NCBI GenBank assembly: GCA_933228895.1 | Contig: OW121846.1 | Coordinates: forward strand, 9,021,915-9,085,914 | Direction: 5' to 3' | Origin: Platycnemis pennipes | Lineage: Eukaryota; Arthropoda; Insecta; Odonata; Platycnemididae | Length of the DNA: 64,000 nt | Shown: in pieces, positions 11,414 through 23,084 of the stretch | How the letters are laid out: every line of letters starts with the position of its first letter | Numbering within the stretch: the first letter of the stretch is position 1 | Translations under genes and position numbers: made by a program | The notes under the pieces: model-generated | Databases searched by the model: none | Seen by the model: only the letters and a program-made list of their open reading frames with translations | What the model was told of the DNA's origin: nothing

Positions 11414-11910
11414 TTGGTAGTGCCAGTGTGGTGTTCCCTTCATTTCCCATTTTTATTACCAGTTTCAAGCCATCCAATTATGTTGTGAACTTAACTGCTT
11501 TTATGTAGTTATCAGGAGAACTTTGTCAGATTTTCATGAGTATTTGCTTCGGGAGTGATTAAGGTGTTTTTCAATTTATAGTGAGTTCAAGTGGGTACTG
11601 TTTGCATATATTTTACTATCACATTTATTCCTGGTCTTTGATATAAGTTGTGAGTAGTTTTCTCAGTTTCACACTTTTGTATCGTGAATTTACATTGTGT
11701 TTGACTACTTTTTATAGTGAGTGCTAATGGGTACAGTTTCAATTTGTTTTTTCTCAAGTATCGGCATGTGCGTGGAACCAGTGGTATGAGGTGAGTGGTA
11801 GATGAATACTTTGTTTACAGTTGATCCTAGTTGTCTCACATATTAATGCTTTTATCAATTCCGTGTAATCCTCTGTCTTCGTGAAATAAACGAATTGTAG
11901 CAATGAATTT

Positions 11911-12995
11911 GGAAGTTGTTTCCTCCTTCCTGTCGAATGACATTTTCTTTTTTTTCATTTGATACACTACTTAAGGCTCTTGCTTAGGACTTGGGAATGT
12001 TCCCCGAAGTTACTTTCGAATAGTGGTGTTCTGGGTATGCGGTTATGAAATTTTCTGAACTATCAGGGAACCAGTATTGCAGTTATTCCACTAAAACGTG
12101 GTATTTTATCATCGGAATGAGATTTATTTATTGTTTTAAATTACGTTAGGTTAAAAATAATTGTGCGTGCGTGTTATTGCAGTTCATATTGCATGCTCCG
12201 ATTTTCTAAGCGATTGACTTTTGTCAACAATAATGTTATTGCATTTTACCTGCCAGTTCTCCTGAATTTTAATTGGCCGATGGCCAAAGTCGTCAATCAT
12301 GTACCGCTTTAGTGGATTTTATCCCATGAGTCGTCTTCGGCAGGCGACACTCTCGTCCGCGAGCATCGGTCTTCGATATTCTGTCCCTTTCCGAGTTGCC
12401 TACGTCCTTTTTGTCACCCCCCGCGCAATTGTATTTTGGAAAAAAATTGTTCCTAGGTTTTGCTTTCGTTGTCACTACAATATTTAAAGCTTAAAAAGCG
12501 AAATATTACGCCTTGATAATTTGCGAGTTGCAGCAGACGACAAGAAAGGCAGTGCTAAAATCGTCTAGACGACAATCTGGTATATTTTAAACCTACCTGC
12601 TTTGCAAATGATGACTATAATGGAAACTGATATTTCAATCCTCGGATCCTAGTCCTTCAGAAATTAAAATATTACATTATTTATCAATAGTTTCTCTCCA
12701 TTCATTTCAATGCGAAATCGACGTTGTAACCCGGAGCCGAGCCTCCGCACCACCTACCGGGCGACAGAAAAACCTCTTTCCGGCGGAAGGTTTCGGTAAC
12801 ACCAATCAGGTGGGACTTTCCCCTCCTTTAATATAATCTCCGTGGTCCAATCCATGGAATAGACATAGGGCGTATGATACAGGGAGTTTCTAAACAGGAT
12901 GCCCCAGTAGGGGGCAGGCCGTACGGTTTTTTGAGGAAAATTCCCGCGCCTTTAATCGAGTTGCTAGATTTCGCCAATAGTAGCGCTGACTAGCC
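11911..12995. other. Intergenic DNA, no gene seen
   Basis: Contains a GC-richer patch at 12290-12440 and another at 12730-12860 with a GGTCCAATCCATGG word also seen near 10411 and, altered, near 13507. No reading frame or repeat end could be supported. Confidence 0.4.
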
Positions 12996-13624
12996 CAGGA
13001 GGATAGAGGCACTGTATTGGGATAAAACTAGATAGACAACCCACAAAAATTCTCCCATTGATAGAGCAATACTTGCTCATATGATTAAAGTAAAAATTTT
13101 GGCGTACTTACCTTAAGGCGCCGTGGTACATGATTATTTTTTCGCTTTCGAGTGCTGAGATGATGGAGATAGTTTTTCCGTCGACCGGTAGAGTTACCAG
13201 AGTCGGCGCCTACCCAACCAGCCATATTTTTTTTCAGTGTCTCCTCTACGCTTTAATTCTTTGCGCAGAGGTGATGAGGCAATAACGACCCTTCCCTCTC
13301 ATCCCCTCTGTCCGCGGAGTTTTCCATTGCTGACCACTAGACGCAATGTTGCCATTTCAACATACGATGGGACCAAACTGTTTGGCAGACTCCACATTAT
13401 ACCATGTGGCAACGTGGAATTCGCGGAAATGCGTTCGCTACGTTTTTCTAAGAACCGAGCCGGTCTGGTCCTAGTGGGATTCGTAGCTGCAGGAGAACGC
13501 GTCCGCGGTCCAAGTCATGAATAGACTTCATTTTTCAGGGTAGCCGCGTTGATTGGTTGTTGTGACAACAGTTTAGCCGTAAGAACTGCAACAAATAGGA
13601 GGTGGTCTCAGCTGGTAGCTTGGC

Positions 13625-16015
13625 ATGCACGTGTTAATGTCTAAATGTGGTAATTTGAAAGTAATATACGTTTGTGCCTACTACAGACCACCCCATTCCG
13701 ATGTACACTCAGTATTAGAACTCGAGAAACAGATCAGGCACATTAATTCTCATACCAACGAACGACAGATTATTGAAAGGTGGAGATTTCAATACAACAT
13801 CGATAGATTGGAAAACATGTAGTCATTAGTCTGGGGGTAGGGAAAAAGAAATCTGCTCGTCATTTTTTAACCTGTTCGCATAATACGCAGTACATCAAAT
13901 AGTAAATTTGCATAATAGAAGGGAGAATGTTCTCGATTTACTTGCCTCAAACATCCATGAAAAAGTTATTGAAGTTAAAAATGTCGATGGAATAAGTGAC
14001 CACAAGGTAGTACACGTTAAATTATCCCTCAATACTGACAAAAATGTAAAATTAAAAAGAAAGATTTGCCTTTTAAGTAAAGCAGATTTTAACGGATTTA
14101 GGCGTGACTTACAGACTTCTTTTGAAAAATTCTAAACATCAGAAAAAATAGTGATGCAGACATGGAAAGAGTTCCTCCAAATTACACGGTGAGTGAGTAT
14201 AAGAGTGAGAATAGGGAACCAGGGTGGTACAACGTGGAGGTTAAAAAAATGTTTAAAACGACAACGAGTTATCCACGCGAAACTAAGAAAAATGTAGCTA
14301 ATAGCGATCTACAAAAATTATCGAACGTTACATATAAAGCAGCCGCAAAAATAGCCCTTGGAAAAGCGTAAAGTGGTTTCAAGAGAAAAGTACTTGGAGA
14401 ACAACTAGAGGGGAATCCGAAAGCATTTTGATCATATGTTAGGGAAGTACAGGGAACTAAAATTTCAACGGTTAATTCCTTGAAAGGGTATAGGGGCGAA
14501 ATATTTAGATAAGGCTAATTTGTTGAATTATTTTTCCAGAGCGTTTTTAATCAATCTAAGCGTAGTTTGCTCGAAACAATTCCAGACCGATTTCAACAAA
14601 TAATGCCCCCGATCGATAATTGTATCTTATAACGGAATCGTATCCTTACTAAAAATGTTAGCCCGAACAAGAGCTCAGGTCGTGATGAAATTATTGCTCG
14701 TGTGTATAAAGAAATAGCTCTCGAAATGGCACCGTATCTTAAAGTAATATTTAACAAATCCCTCGAAGAACACGCGGTTCCCAAAGACTGGAAGATAGCA
14801 AACGTGATCCCAATTTTTAGAAGTGGCGATAGGGAACATCCATCGAATTATAAACCAATATCAATAACGTCACTGTCGTGCAAAATTATACAGCATATGA
14901 TAGTTACATCAATAAGGGGACACCTCGATAGCCAGGATTTATTGATAACAAATAAGCATGGGTCCAGAAAGGGACGGTCTTGCGAAAATCAGTTAGGTCT
15001 TTTCGTTCATGATATTTTAGTTTCCGGAGAAGGTAACGTACAGGTAGACGCAGCGCTTTTAAATTTAGAAAAGCGTTTGACAAGGTTCCCCACTGTAATT
15101 TACTCGCGAAGTTAGCATCATACGGGATAGATAGTAATATGGTAGGCTGGATAGGAGATTTCCTACATGAACGCGTTCAATGAATGGTATTAGATGGTGT
15201 CACCTCAGGCGAAGCAAAAGTTACATCGGGTGTTCCCCAGCGTGATAGGCCCAATTTTATTTCTTCTCTCCGTAAATGACTTGAATACAGTAGCTAAAAA
15301 TAGCAAGCTCCGTCTTTTTGCCGATGATGCAGCAGTCATCATTGGTCATCAATCCTCAGATCGGTTTGACGCAGCTCTCCACTGAGTCCTGTCGGCTAAT
15401 CTCTTCATATTTACGTATTTATTCTGATGCAGTAGTGTATAAGGAAATAAGAAATTAAGAGGATAGTCATTCTTTAGCTAAGGATTTATATGCGATTGAT
15501 GATTGGTGTGATAGTTGGCAGCTAGAATTAAATTTGAATATATGCGCGATAATGAACTTTGGGAAAAAGAATAACTTTCCCCAGAAAAATTATTGCATCA
15601 AAGAAAAGAAAATATCTAACGTAGAATTTATTAAATACTTAGGCGTCACCAACATTGAAGACATGCTGTGGGGGAAATACATCAGGGAAATAACTAGTGT
15701 AGCAAACCATATATCAGGATTCGTAAAAAGAGTTCTAGGCAAATGCGATGAGAAAGTACTAGAAGCTATTTTACACTTGTCAGGCCTCATTTAGAATATG
15801 CCGCTAGTATATGGGATCCGTACGAGGAAGGTATGATAAAAGAATTAGAGCGTGTGCAAAGGAGATCCACTAGATTTGTTAAAGACCGCTATGATAATTG
15901 TATAAGTGTTACGAGTTTAATAGAAGAACTAGGCTGGGAATTACTATCAGAACGCAGGTTGAAATTTAGGTTAAACCTTTTCAGTAAATTGGAAACCGAT
16001 TTGTCGCATATTTAA
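13625..16015 (+). pseudogene. CR1-like LINE relic (endonuclease + reverse transcriptase)
   Basis: In order: an endonuclease part with a YVCAYYRPP-like block (about 13655) and a frame-broken GGDFN-like block (about 13780); then NVLDLLASN and GISDHKVVH blocks (about 13925-14020); then the reverse transcriptase, with VPKDWKIANVIPIF (14780-14825), GSRKGRSCENQL (14960-15000), LFADDA (15310-15335), a YLGV block (15640) and the C-terminal VQRRSTRFVK block (15855). Many stops and frame changes are present. Homology stops within the C-terminal RNLF-type region at about 16012, so the 3' end is missing as well. It is the same family as the copies at 50-53 kb and 62.5-63.4 kb. Confidence 0.88.
15337..15424 (-). 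mobile_element. 5'-truncated RTE tail inserted in the LINE's FADD core
   Basis: An 88-bp segment interrupts the catalytic FADD region of the surrounding LINE. It is bounded by TGATGCAGCAGT (15325-15336) and TGATGCAGTAGT (15425-15436), a 12-bp target duplication with one difference. On the minus strand it matches the 3' end of the RTE copy at 23.1-24.6 kb (GTCAAACC-type segment followed by an ATGATG tail). Confidence 0.82.
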
Positions 16016-16349
16016 GTCGATAATTCTTCTTCCCGTTACTCCACCGGATAAATCTTCGTTTTTCCCTTCTTCGGCAATTGCCATATCGTCAAATGAATCA
16101 TGCAAAGTTTCATCAGCTACTGAATCGTCAATATTGGACGGGGTTTCTTCAATAGCGCAAGAAGTTCCTCCTACGTGCGACTCTGTTCCCATTATTTTGA
16201 GACGCCTGTTTCGGATAATAGAAATTTGCATACTTACACATGAATATATCATTACATTAAGATAGTGTTTTCACAAAAAATGACAATATTTACCTTTTTT
16301 CTTCCCTCCGCTTGGCCAAAAATTCACCCTTTCTTTTTTTCCTCGCCAT
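16012..16349 (-). pseudogene. Spliced N-terminal part of a DNA transposase (MARK...GRRI type)
   Basis: On the minus strand an ATG at 16349 opens an 18-codon very basic exon beginning MARKKRKGEF. It ends at 16294 with an AG|GTAAAT donor. An 88-bp intron follows, then CGAAACAG at 16206 and a second exon from 16205 that continues in phase. The second exon is serine/acid-rich and reaches GRRIIDL at about 16012, where LINE sequence cuts it off. A basic MARK-type start followed by GRRIVDL is, from memory, the opening of transposases placed under the 'Mutator-like transposase' heading in arthropods; that assignment is provisional. The catalytic part is absent from the window. Confidence 0.6.
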
Positions 16350-17225
16350 CGAAAATGTCAAGCGACTGCCTACTTTAATTTTCCGATATCGGTACGCTTC
16401 CGATGAAATTTCGAGACTTGACAATTAGTCAGTTTGACTGTTACTAGACACCCCGAGAGCGACAACCTAAGCTGAGACTCAAGAAATAACCCGTCAGTAA
16501 AGCAGACACTCCGTCTCACTCGCCTCTGCTTCCCGCCCGCCTTCACTTTCCCTTCCCCCTAGCTCCAACACCTCAAGGTTACCGTTTTAGGATATAGGGT
16601 AGAGGGACCGTGCCACTTTTTGAGTAGCGCAGTAGGCGGAGAATGTGTGAACTGTTTCGTGATTTGCACGTTGCTTGAGGCGTATCCCTGGGCTGGAGTT
16701 GGCGAAAAACATAAATTACTTTCAGAATATCTCAGCAGCGTGTCTTTGAATAAAAATCAATAATTTTCAAGGATCCAACAGACTAAGCTTGAATCTTGTA
16801 CTCTATAATAACGAAAGTTAAAAAAATAGCCCCTCTGTCTCCCAATATTTGCAACAAAAAGGTCTATTTTTACATCGAGATATATTTTTAACAAGGCTTA
16901 TTACGTAAAATCTAGGATTATAGAGTAATAGTTTGATACTTTCTCTTTTAATTACTGAAAACCCCATTCCGATATCTAGCTTCCTGTTGGAGCAATCGTC
17001 CTTGAAAAATAGGTCTGAAAAACAGCTATGTATCACGGCCCCTTAACAATGTCGCTGGAAGACAAAATTGCCGCAACCTCCTATGCTCCGCAATGCTATT
17101 TTCTCCGCTTAGCAACGACTAATGGCGTCCACTAACGGCGACATCCGGTCAAAAAGCGATCAGCCAATAGAAAATGAGCGCACCCTTTGGCCAACCTCTC
17201 CCAATACAGTGCCTCTACAGGAGGA

Positions 17226-18224
17226 TAATGTTGTAACTTCAGGCGCCTCGTTTTGAAGAAAGAGTTCTCGCCCAAAGTTTTCTTCCGACCAAAGTCTGGG
17301 CAGCGAAAACTTTTTCTCCAGCTCGCGGCTCGGCATGGATGGATGGCATGGCGGTGGATGGGAGAAAACTCACTTTATGAAAAATTGGTAAGGCGAAGCT
17401 GATGAACTTAGTAAAGACCAATGGAAAGTCTTGTACCTTAAAATGACGGTGGCTAGAGCTGTTCTGCTTCGGTAATTTTGTAACCAAACCTTTGGACAAG
17501 AAGTAATGGAGCTCAAGGAGGTTATGCGAGTGATTTTTTCGCTATTTGATTCCGATAATACTAGTGTGACATCGTGGAAATGTGTGCATTTAAAGCCAGC
17601 GACATGAGGTTACCGTCGTTTGCCTCAACATTTCATTGTTATCTATGCAATGAGAATAAATGAGAGATTTTACTTTGAATCCTTTGTTTATAATACTTAT
17701 TAATGCGGAGAATGAAGGTTAGTTTATCGGAATGAGGCACAAATCTAGAGGATTTGCCTTATCGGGAATGACTTACCGCTTAACTATTGGTTTAGTCGTT
17801 TGGCATGTGTTATAGGGAATGTATGTACATCCCAGCGCACGATTTATTTTGTTCAATGAAACTAAATAGTGTACAGGTACTGTTATCAAAGAAAACAGAC
17901 TTCATTGATTGCGATTTGTGCCCTGCCATAAATGTATTTAATTTACGCAAAAAGTTTGTATTGAGAAATCCCAGTTTACTAGAGAATTAAATGTCAATTT
18001 TAAGGCCATTTGAAAAGGCTCTGAAATGGCGGGGTGCGCTGCCTTCATGCTGACGTAACAGGTTAGTTTACGTTGCTAGGCATAGGAAAATTCGTCTCCT
18101 GAACTTACCGTTGTGTTTCAGGGCCCCTCAGCTCTAGTCAATATTTATTACTATTAACCTGTAAAAACTATCAAAGTTGGAAAAACATTCTCAGTTAAAC
18201 ATGGTATTATTAGTCATTTTATAG
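17226..18224. other. Intergenic DNA, no gene seen
   Basis: 17240-17500 is GC-richer and has an open minus frame without protein character. The remainder is AT-rich. Nothing further could be supported. Confidence 0.4.
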
Positions 18225-18306
18225 GATCAAGGACGTCCTGCTCGCTGTGTCTTCTGCTACGACGAAGCACGGCATGAAGGTCGTGCGGCGATGGACGGAC
18301 TACATG
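18225..18306 (+). CDS. Isolated internal exon candidate of an unknown host gene
   Basis: A sharply GC-rich 82-bp island sits in AT-rich DNA. It is preceded by CATTTTATAG and followed by ATG|GTATGC, so it has acceptor and donor consensus on the plus strand. One frame is fully open (I-K-D-V-L-L-A-V-S-S-A-T-T-K-H-G-M-K-V-V-R, then RWTDYM), with strong third-position C/G bias as expected of a constrained coding exon. Its incoming phase (one base completing a codon) does not match the exon ending at 10773. I cannot name the protein and see no neighbouring exon with the same quality. Confidence 0.5.
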
Positions 18307-19457
18307 GTATGCTTGTGAAAGGAATACTAACTGATTTTAAATGAATCAACTGCATAAGTAATGTTAAATGAATAAATAAAAGTTGATCATAATTAATTAA
18401 CGGAATAAATATGCCTCCAATACTTGTTCATAAACTTTAACGGAGTGCAGCGTCTATTTGGAAGCGTCCACAGCATCACCTGGTGGCAGGTAGAGGAAAT
18501 AGTTTGACGTCACATGTAGGATTAACCAGCATGCAATAGTTTGCCGTCGCGTTTACGCGCCATTGATTTTTTTTCACTTTTTAATTATTGAGGAAAAATA
18601 CTTAACGTCATTTAAAAATCGAACGGCTTAAAACACGTACTCCAGAGGTTATAAACTTTCGATCAAGACAATAAAAAAATAATAGGAAACTACCCTATTG
18701 CAACAATAGGGTTCCTACTAAGGGAGGAGTAGAGTTACCTTTGCTTGAACGCGCACGACTTAAATTTCCCGTAGGAGAAAAACAATTCCAGCTAAATTGA
18801 AAAAGAACGAGTTATTAGGAAAAATTAGCGCGAAATCAACTTAAGCACGTAACGATAAATTAACTGACAGAGAAGAACAAGGTTGTAAAGTCGTGAATAC
18901 AGATTAATTATGAATACAGATTGATTGAGTACATAATAAAGTGGTATTGACGTCAGGGTTCCTACTTGTATCGACAAGGATCCCGCGGCCCGTCCGATGA
19001 AGATGGCGATTGCCATATTACTGTGGAAACTCTTATTTATCTCTCTAGAAGTTGAAAGAATGTCAGTTATGCGTAGTAATAACGGTCATGCTTATTTTTA
19101 GCCACAAAATGGTCATTGGGGAAATGTTTTAATGGTTCAAATACCCGTGTCCATGTGTTATAAAGTTAATTATCACTAACGAATTCATGCAAGCCAGCAG
19201 TTGTATACATACGGCCTCCCATCATTCATTTGTTAGCGAAGAAGCCCTAGATAGCCGTCGTGATTTGAATTTCGTTAGGTTGTTTAGGTTAAGGTAATAA
19301 GACACTTAAGACAAGTATATATGGTTAAGAATTATATCTTGTGCATTTACAAACGCAGGAAAATCTGTTATTATCATCTTCTTTTTAAATTTTCATACTA
19401 TAGGTGTACTCACGCAAGTAGTGATTTTTTTGTGATACCTAACTAATTTGTTTCGCT
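18307..19457. other. AT-rich DNA, possibly intronic
   Basis: No coding frame, repeat end or tRNA-like sequence was recognised. If the exon at 18225-18306 is real, this could be its intron. Confidence 0.35.
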
Positions 19458-19554
19458 AGGTACATGGGTACAGCTCCTTTGCACAATTGCATTCCATAGG
19501 CAATGTTTTTGTGTGTGGTTCATGAATGCTTTCCTACCCTCGGCGTACCCTCTA

Positions 19555-19744
19555 TTTTTTCCAGGGTTGAAACTTGCACAGGGCTTGCGTGAAGCTTGCA
19601 TGAAACTTGCTGCAAGCTTGAAGCAGGTGCAGTAGTCAGATTGCAGCAAGCTTGCTGCAAGCTTTAACCTCGCCGATGCAAGCTTGCTATCTTGCAATGC
19701 CAAGCTTGCTGTAAGGTTGCAGCAGGCTTGCTTTGCTATGTGGG
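19555..19744. repeat. Terminal region of a transposon built of GCAAGCTTGC words
   Basis: GCAAGCTTGC, TGCAAGCTT and AAGCTTGCA recur about a dozen times in 190 bp. The right border reads TGCTATGTGGGA, whose reverse complement (TCCCACATAGCA) resembles the start ACCCATGTAGCA of the word array at 46225. The open frame across it is a by-product of the repeat. DNA to the left (19458-19554) resembles 57610-57690. Confidence 0.6.
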
Positions 19745-20832
19745 ACGTTAGCCAACCTAGTAGGTTGACTACAACAGAAATTGTACAAGAAGTCGGTTGA
19801 TATTCATACACTATCAATGATTTTCATGCAATTTGTGCACCAATAACATGCACAGATATCGTTTTCTGTCGAACAGCTGAATTGCGATATCCGATGACGA
19901 TAGTATTTTGGAAATACTGCCACAGTAACTGGGTTACAATGATTTGCCACCATTAATCTTAGCATTAATAAAATGAAATTTTACGGTTGGTTACTTGCAT
20001 TCTTTCATCGGCTCATGAAACCTATCATTTATCCTCCAAACATCATGTTTATGCTTGTTGTAAATTATTCCTTTTTGGTTCAATAACATCTTCCTGATTT
20101 CCTTGAGGTTTAATGTTTGTCAGTGGGTTCAACTCATCATTTGAGAAATAGATCACTCTCAACGCAACCGGAAAATATCACAACATGGAAGCAACATAGA
20201 ATATCATAATATGGAAGCAACAAAGAATATCACGATATGTACAGCAAAAATGGAAGTTGCCAGGCTAATAGGAATAAAAGTGATCGCAAAAACAGGACAC
20301 CAATCTTACGAATACCAAACGAACGCATCACTACCGTCACATGTCATTCGCAGAAGCTACGGAGTGGATCTTTGACGGTTTCATCCAATAATACAGCATG
20401 ATCTTAATTCTTGTACAAGAAATTGTACGAACACCTCGTACACGATACAATTTGCGCATTGAACAATTTTAAACAATTTCGGCATCGCAAAACTTAACAT
20501 GCAACAGATATGTTTCCACTCGTGGTTTTGAAGTAGTTGTACTTATTCCTTCTTTGATCATATTAACTTGTTTCTTATCGTGTTAACTCAATTAGTTCTA
20601 TCACAAATCCACAAAAATGAAATGGTGAATGTATGAAAAAAATGTACACATCTATGAGGTTAGAAATGACGAATATATGGAAGATTATCGACAAATATAT
20701 GATCCTGTTGTTAAAGGATTCTATTTTCTCTCATGTCATACCTGAATTACGGAAGACTGCCAACCTAACGAACCTATAGATTAAATGCGAACGTGTGCAA
20801 CTCTGAGTTACAAGTCTGAGGGTGATAGACTT
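19745..20832. repeat. AT-rich DNA with a 27-bp direct repeat
   Basis: ATGGAAGCAACA-AGAATATCA occurs twice in tandem at 20185-20238. Otherwise no feature is seen. Confidence 0.45.
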
Positions 20833-21769
20833 TAAGGGTGTTCAACGCATTTTGAATAGTCCGATTTAACGGCTTCTCATCTCAGCATGATCTCGCGGCT
20901 CTAGTAGTTCTTGTGAGTTGCCATCAGCGTCGCCACCGTGGAAAGTGGAATGGGGAGTTGAGGGGAGGGACCTGATATGTCGCAGCTGGGATTTTTCGGG
21001 GGCGGCGACAGGAGGCCTTGCGAAATCCGCAAGGCGATCAAGTTTCTCAGAAACAGATAAGGTCGAGAGCTCTCTTTTCGGAGCCGAGTGTGAATTGTTT
21101 TCCTCGTCTTCGTTGTGGTCGAGAGTAAGAAAGGTCAGCAATTACCTAGAATTGAAAACACCTAAAGGGTTCTGGGATTGTCGGCGTTGCCTTGGATTTG
21201 TTGTACAGTTTTTAGTGGTTCTCAAATGTTATGGACTGAAGTTATTAAATTAGTCATCCATGATTTATTTTAGCGGGATGCACGTTGCCCTCGTAAAGTA
21301 ATTGTGAGCATTTTTAATGAGGTTAATTAAAATATCGTCTTTCCCCCTAGCATATGCGACTAACTATGACTCTTGTCTTTCATTAATGTGAAAGTTCAAT
21401 GTTATTTCTCTACAGTTTCCTACTATTTACAGGGCCAGAGCGCTCACATATTTTCCTCTAACTGTTACCAGAGTACTTTTACTTGAATATCAATGGCGGA
21501 GGCAACAAAAAATTTCGTTTATGAACGTTGTGCATTTACGTTTTTCGGTTATCATTATGATTTTACGGTTAAATTGAATACGCTTTTAACGACCACTTAA
21601 CGCTTGCTTTACACCAGAAACGAAACGGACTAAACGGTATTAATGGTCAATGCTCCACATTTATTAACACGCCGTTTTAAATTGAGATTATTAGTGAAAA
21701 AACTTTTTTTTTGGCAGGTAATTCACCATATTTACAATAATTCCCTCAATTAAACCCAATGACTGGTTT
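20833..21769. other. Possible DNA-element end and unassigned sequence
   Basis: TTTAAGGGTGTTCAAC at 20833 recurs inverted at about 28797-28812 and, as TTAAGGGTGTTGAC, near 46980 and 47311. 20880-21130 is GC-rich with open frames on both strands but no recognisable protein. 21250-21769 shows nothing. Confidence 0.35.
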
Positions 21770-21955
21770 GACAGGGTTGAGTTCCGCCGTACTAAGGTGG
21801 AAGGTGAGTGAAATTCACACATTCAGGGTAAAGAGGCCAGTTTTCCGACTTATACAACTCTGATACTGAAATTCAAACCGCGATATCATGCCAAAGTGCT
21901 TCGTCCGGAATTTAATCTGTTACTGAACGATCTAGCCACTGGGCTACTATGCACT
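21770..21955 (-). repeat. Degenerate tRNA-derived SINE
   Basis: On the minus strand GTAGCCCAGTGGCTAGA (about 21951-21935) is a very good box A. About 60 bp later GGTTTGAATTTCAG resembles a decayed box B. No target duplication was found. Confidence 0.42.
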
Positions 21956-23080
21956 CACTAGTTACAATTAGTAATTATAATGAGCAAGTTAAGTATGATC
22001 ACCCTGAAAATTAACTTAACCATTCGTAAATAAGGTATATCTTCCACTCTGTGCATTGTTACACAAAATTAAAAGTTGAGAAAACAGAAACATAAATGGC
22101 ATAAATAACAGCCTGCAGTAGAAATTCGTATACAAATTACCAACTAACATTAGCACAGGAAATCAAAAAGGTTATATAAAGCAGTAATACAATGAAAATA
22201 CAGTCTATGAGCACATAAAATCAATATATTAACATCACTCTTAGAAAGAGTGTAACAACAAATTATTAAAGTTCACTGATTATATTCACCATTACTGCAT
22301 AGCTGTTTACCGGATCTTCACGCCCTTCGGATAACAAGGATCCACGATTTGTTTACGAAATTTTTTACGAAGGAGCCCTTACATTTAATTATCTCGTAAA
22401 TTTAATATTGCGAAATAAATGCCTTTTTCGGTTTTTTCCCTGCGAATCGAATTCTGCACGTTGCAATCTCTCCTCTTCGTTTTGTTGTATCCTTTACGAT
22501 ACTGCGCTTTTCTATAAGGCTTCGTGGACTCTTCCATAACGCCGTCACTTCTGGACGCTGGAGAACACAGCCACACGCACCCTTCCTCAAGAGATAATCA
22601 AAACTAAAAAAAAATCCACCCGTCGTACAGTGGCGAATTTTTGAGAATTCCTTAACAAAACCATAAAATTGAAATTTCGTTTGAAGGGTTCCGGATGTTT
22701 GCAACCGTTAGCTAAATTATGTGAGTATCTACAGGGCTACAGGTTTGTGGAAAATCGTTTCCTTCCGTACCCTTTCCCTACTCATTGGCCTTACTGCTGC
22801 TGTCTTTTCCGGAGAGTTTCACTAGTCGCATATGACACTGAAATAACAAAAACTACTTCATGTATGCTTTTTCGGTGCATATCGGGCACCCATGAAGCAA
22901 AATTACTGCGGAAGATGTGCATTGAGAATATTTTAATTTAATTATACGAAGTTTTATTTATCAGTATGCAATATTTTATACTCGCGGCTGAGCTTAAAGC
23001 CACCAAGTGCGTTCGCCGCGTTGCGGATGGCTGGTCGTTCTCTAGATATAGAGGTTAGCTACGAGATAAGCGAGTTTACT
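21956..23080. other. Intergenic DNA, no gene seen
   Basis: Several overlapping open frames occur near 22400-22700 on both strands, but none looks like protein. 22980-23080 is GC-richer and may already be retrotransposon leader. Confidence 0.4.
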
Positions 23081-23084
23081 CGTT

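Larger units (their letters stand above)
13117..17042. mobile_element. TTAA-flanked DNA transposon (Kolobok-like or piggyBac-like), nested and partly deleted
   Basis: TTAA at 13113-13116 is followed by GGCGCCGTGGTACAT. The inverted counterpart ATGTATCACGGCCCC ends at 17042 and is followed by TTAA (17043-17046). The ends match at 13 of 15 positions. The right part carries, on the minus strand, the spliced beginning of a transposase gene (16012-16349) unlike piggyBac, so a Kolobok-type assignment is favoured over piggyBac. The middle is replaced by LINE sequence. Confidence 0.68.
13004..17217. mobile_element. MITE with 19-bp inverted ends and 8-bp duplication, split by a later insertion
   Basis: TAGAGGCACTGTATTGGGA at 13004-13022 is repeated exactly, inverted, at 17199-17217. 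CAGGAGGA flanks both ends (12996-13003 and 17218-17225). The perfect 19-bp ends and the 8-bp duplication suggest a hAT-like MITE. Removing the TTAA-flanked insert at 13117-17042 leaves a unit of about 280 bp, a normal MITE size. Confidence 0.85.

Noticed and set aside
13237..13524. 95-codon plus frame as a transposase exon
   Set aside because: No catalytic or zinc motif and no splice context; it lies in GC-richer non-coding DNA of the nested element.
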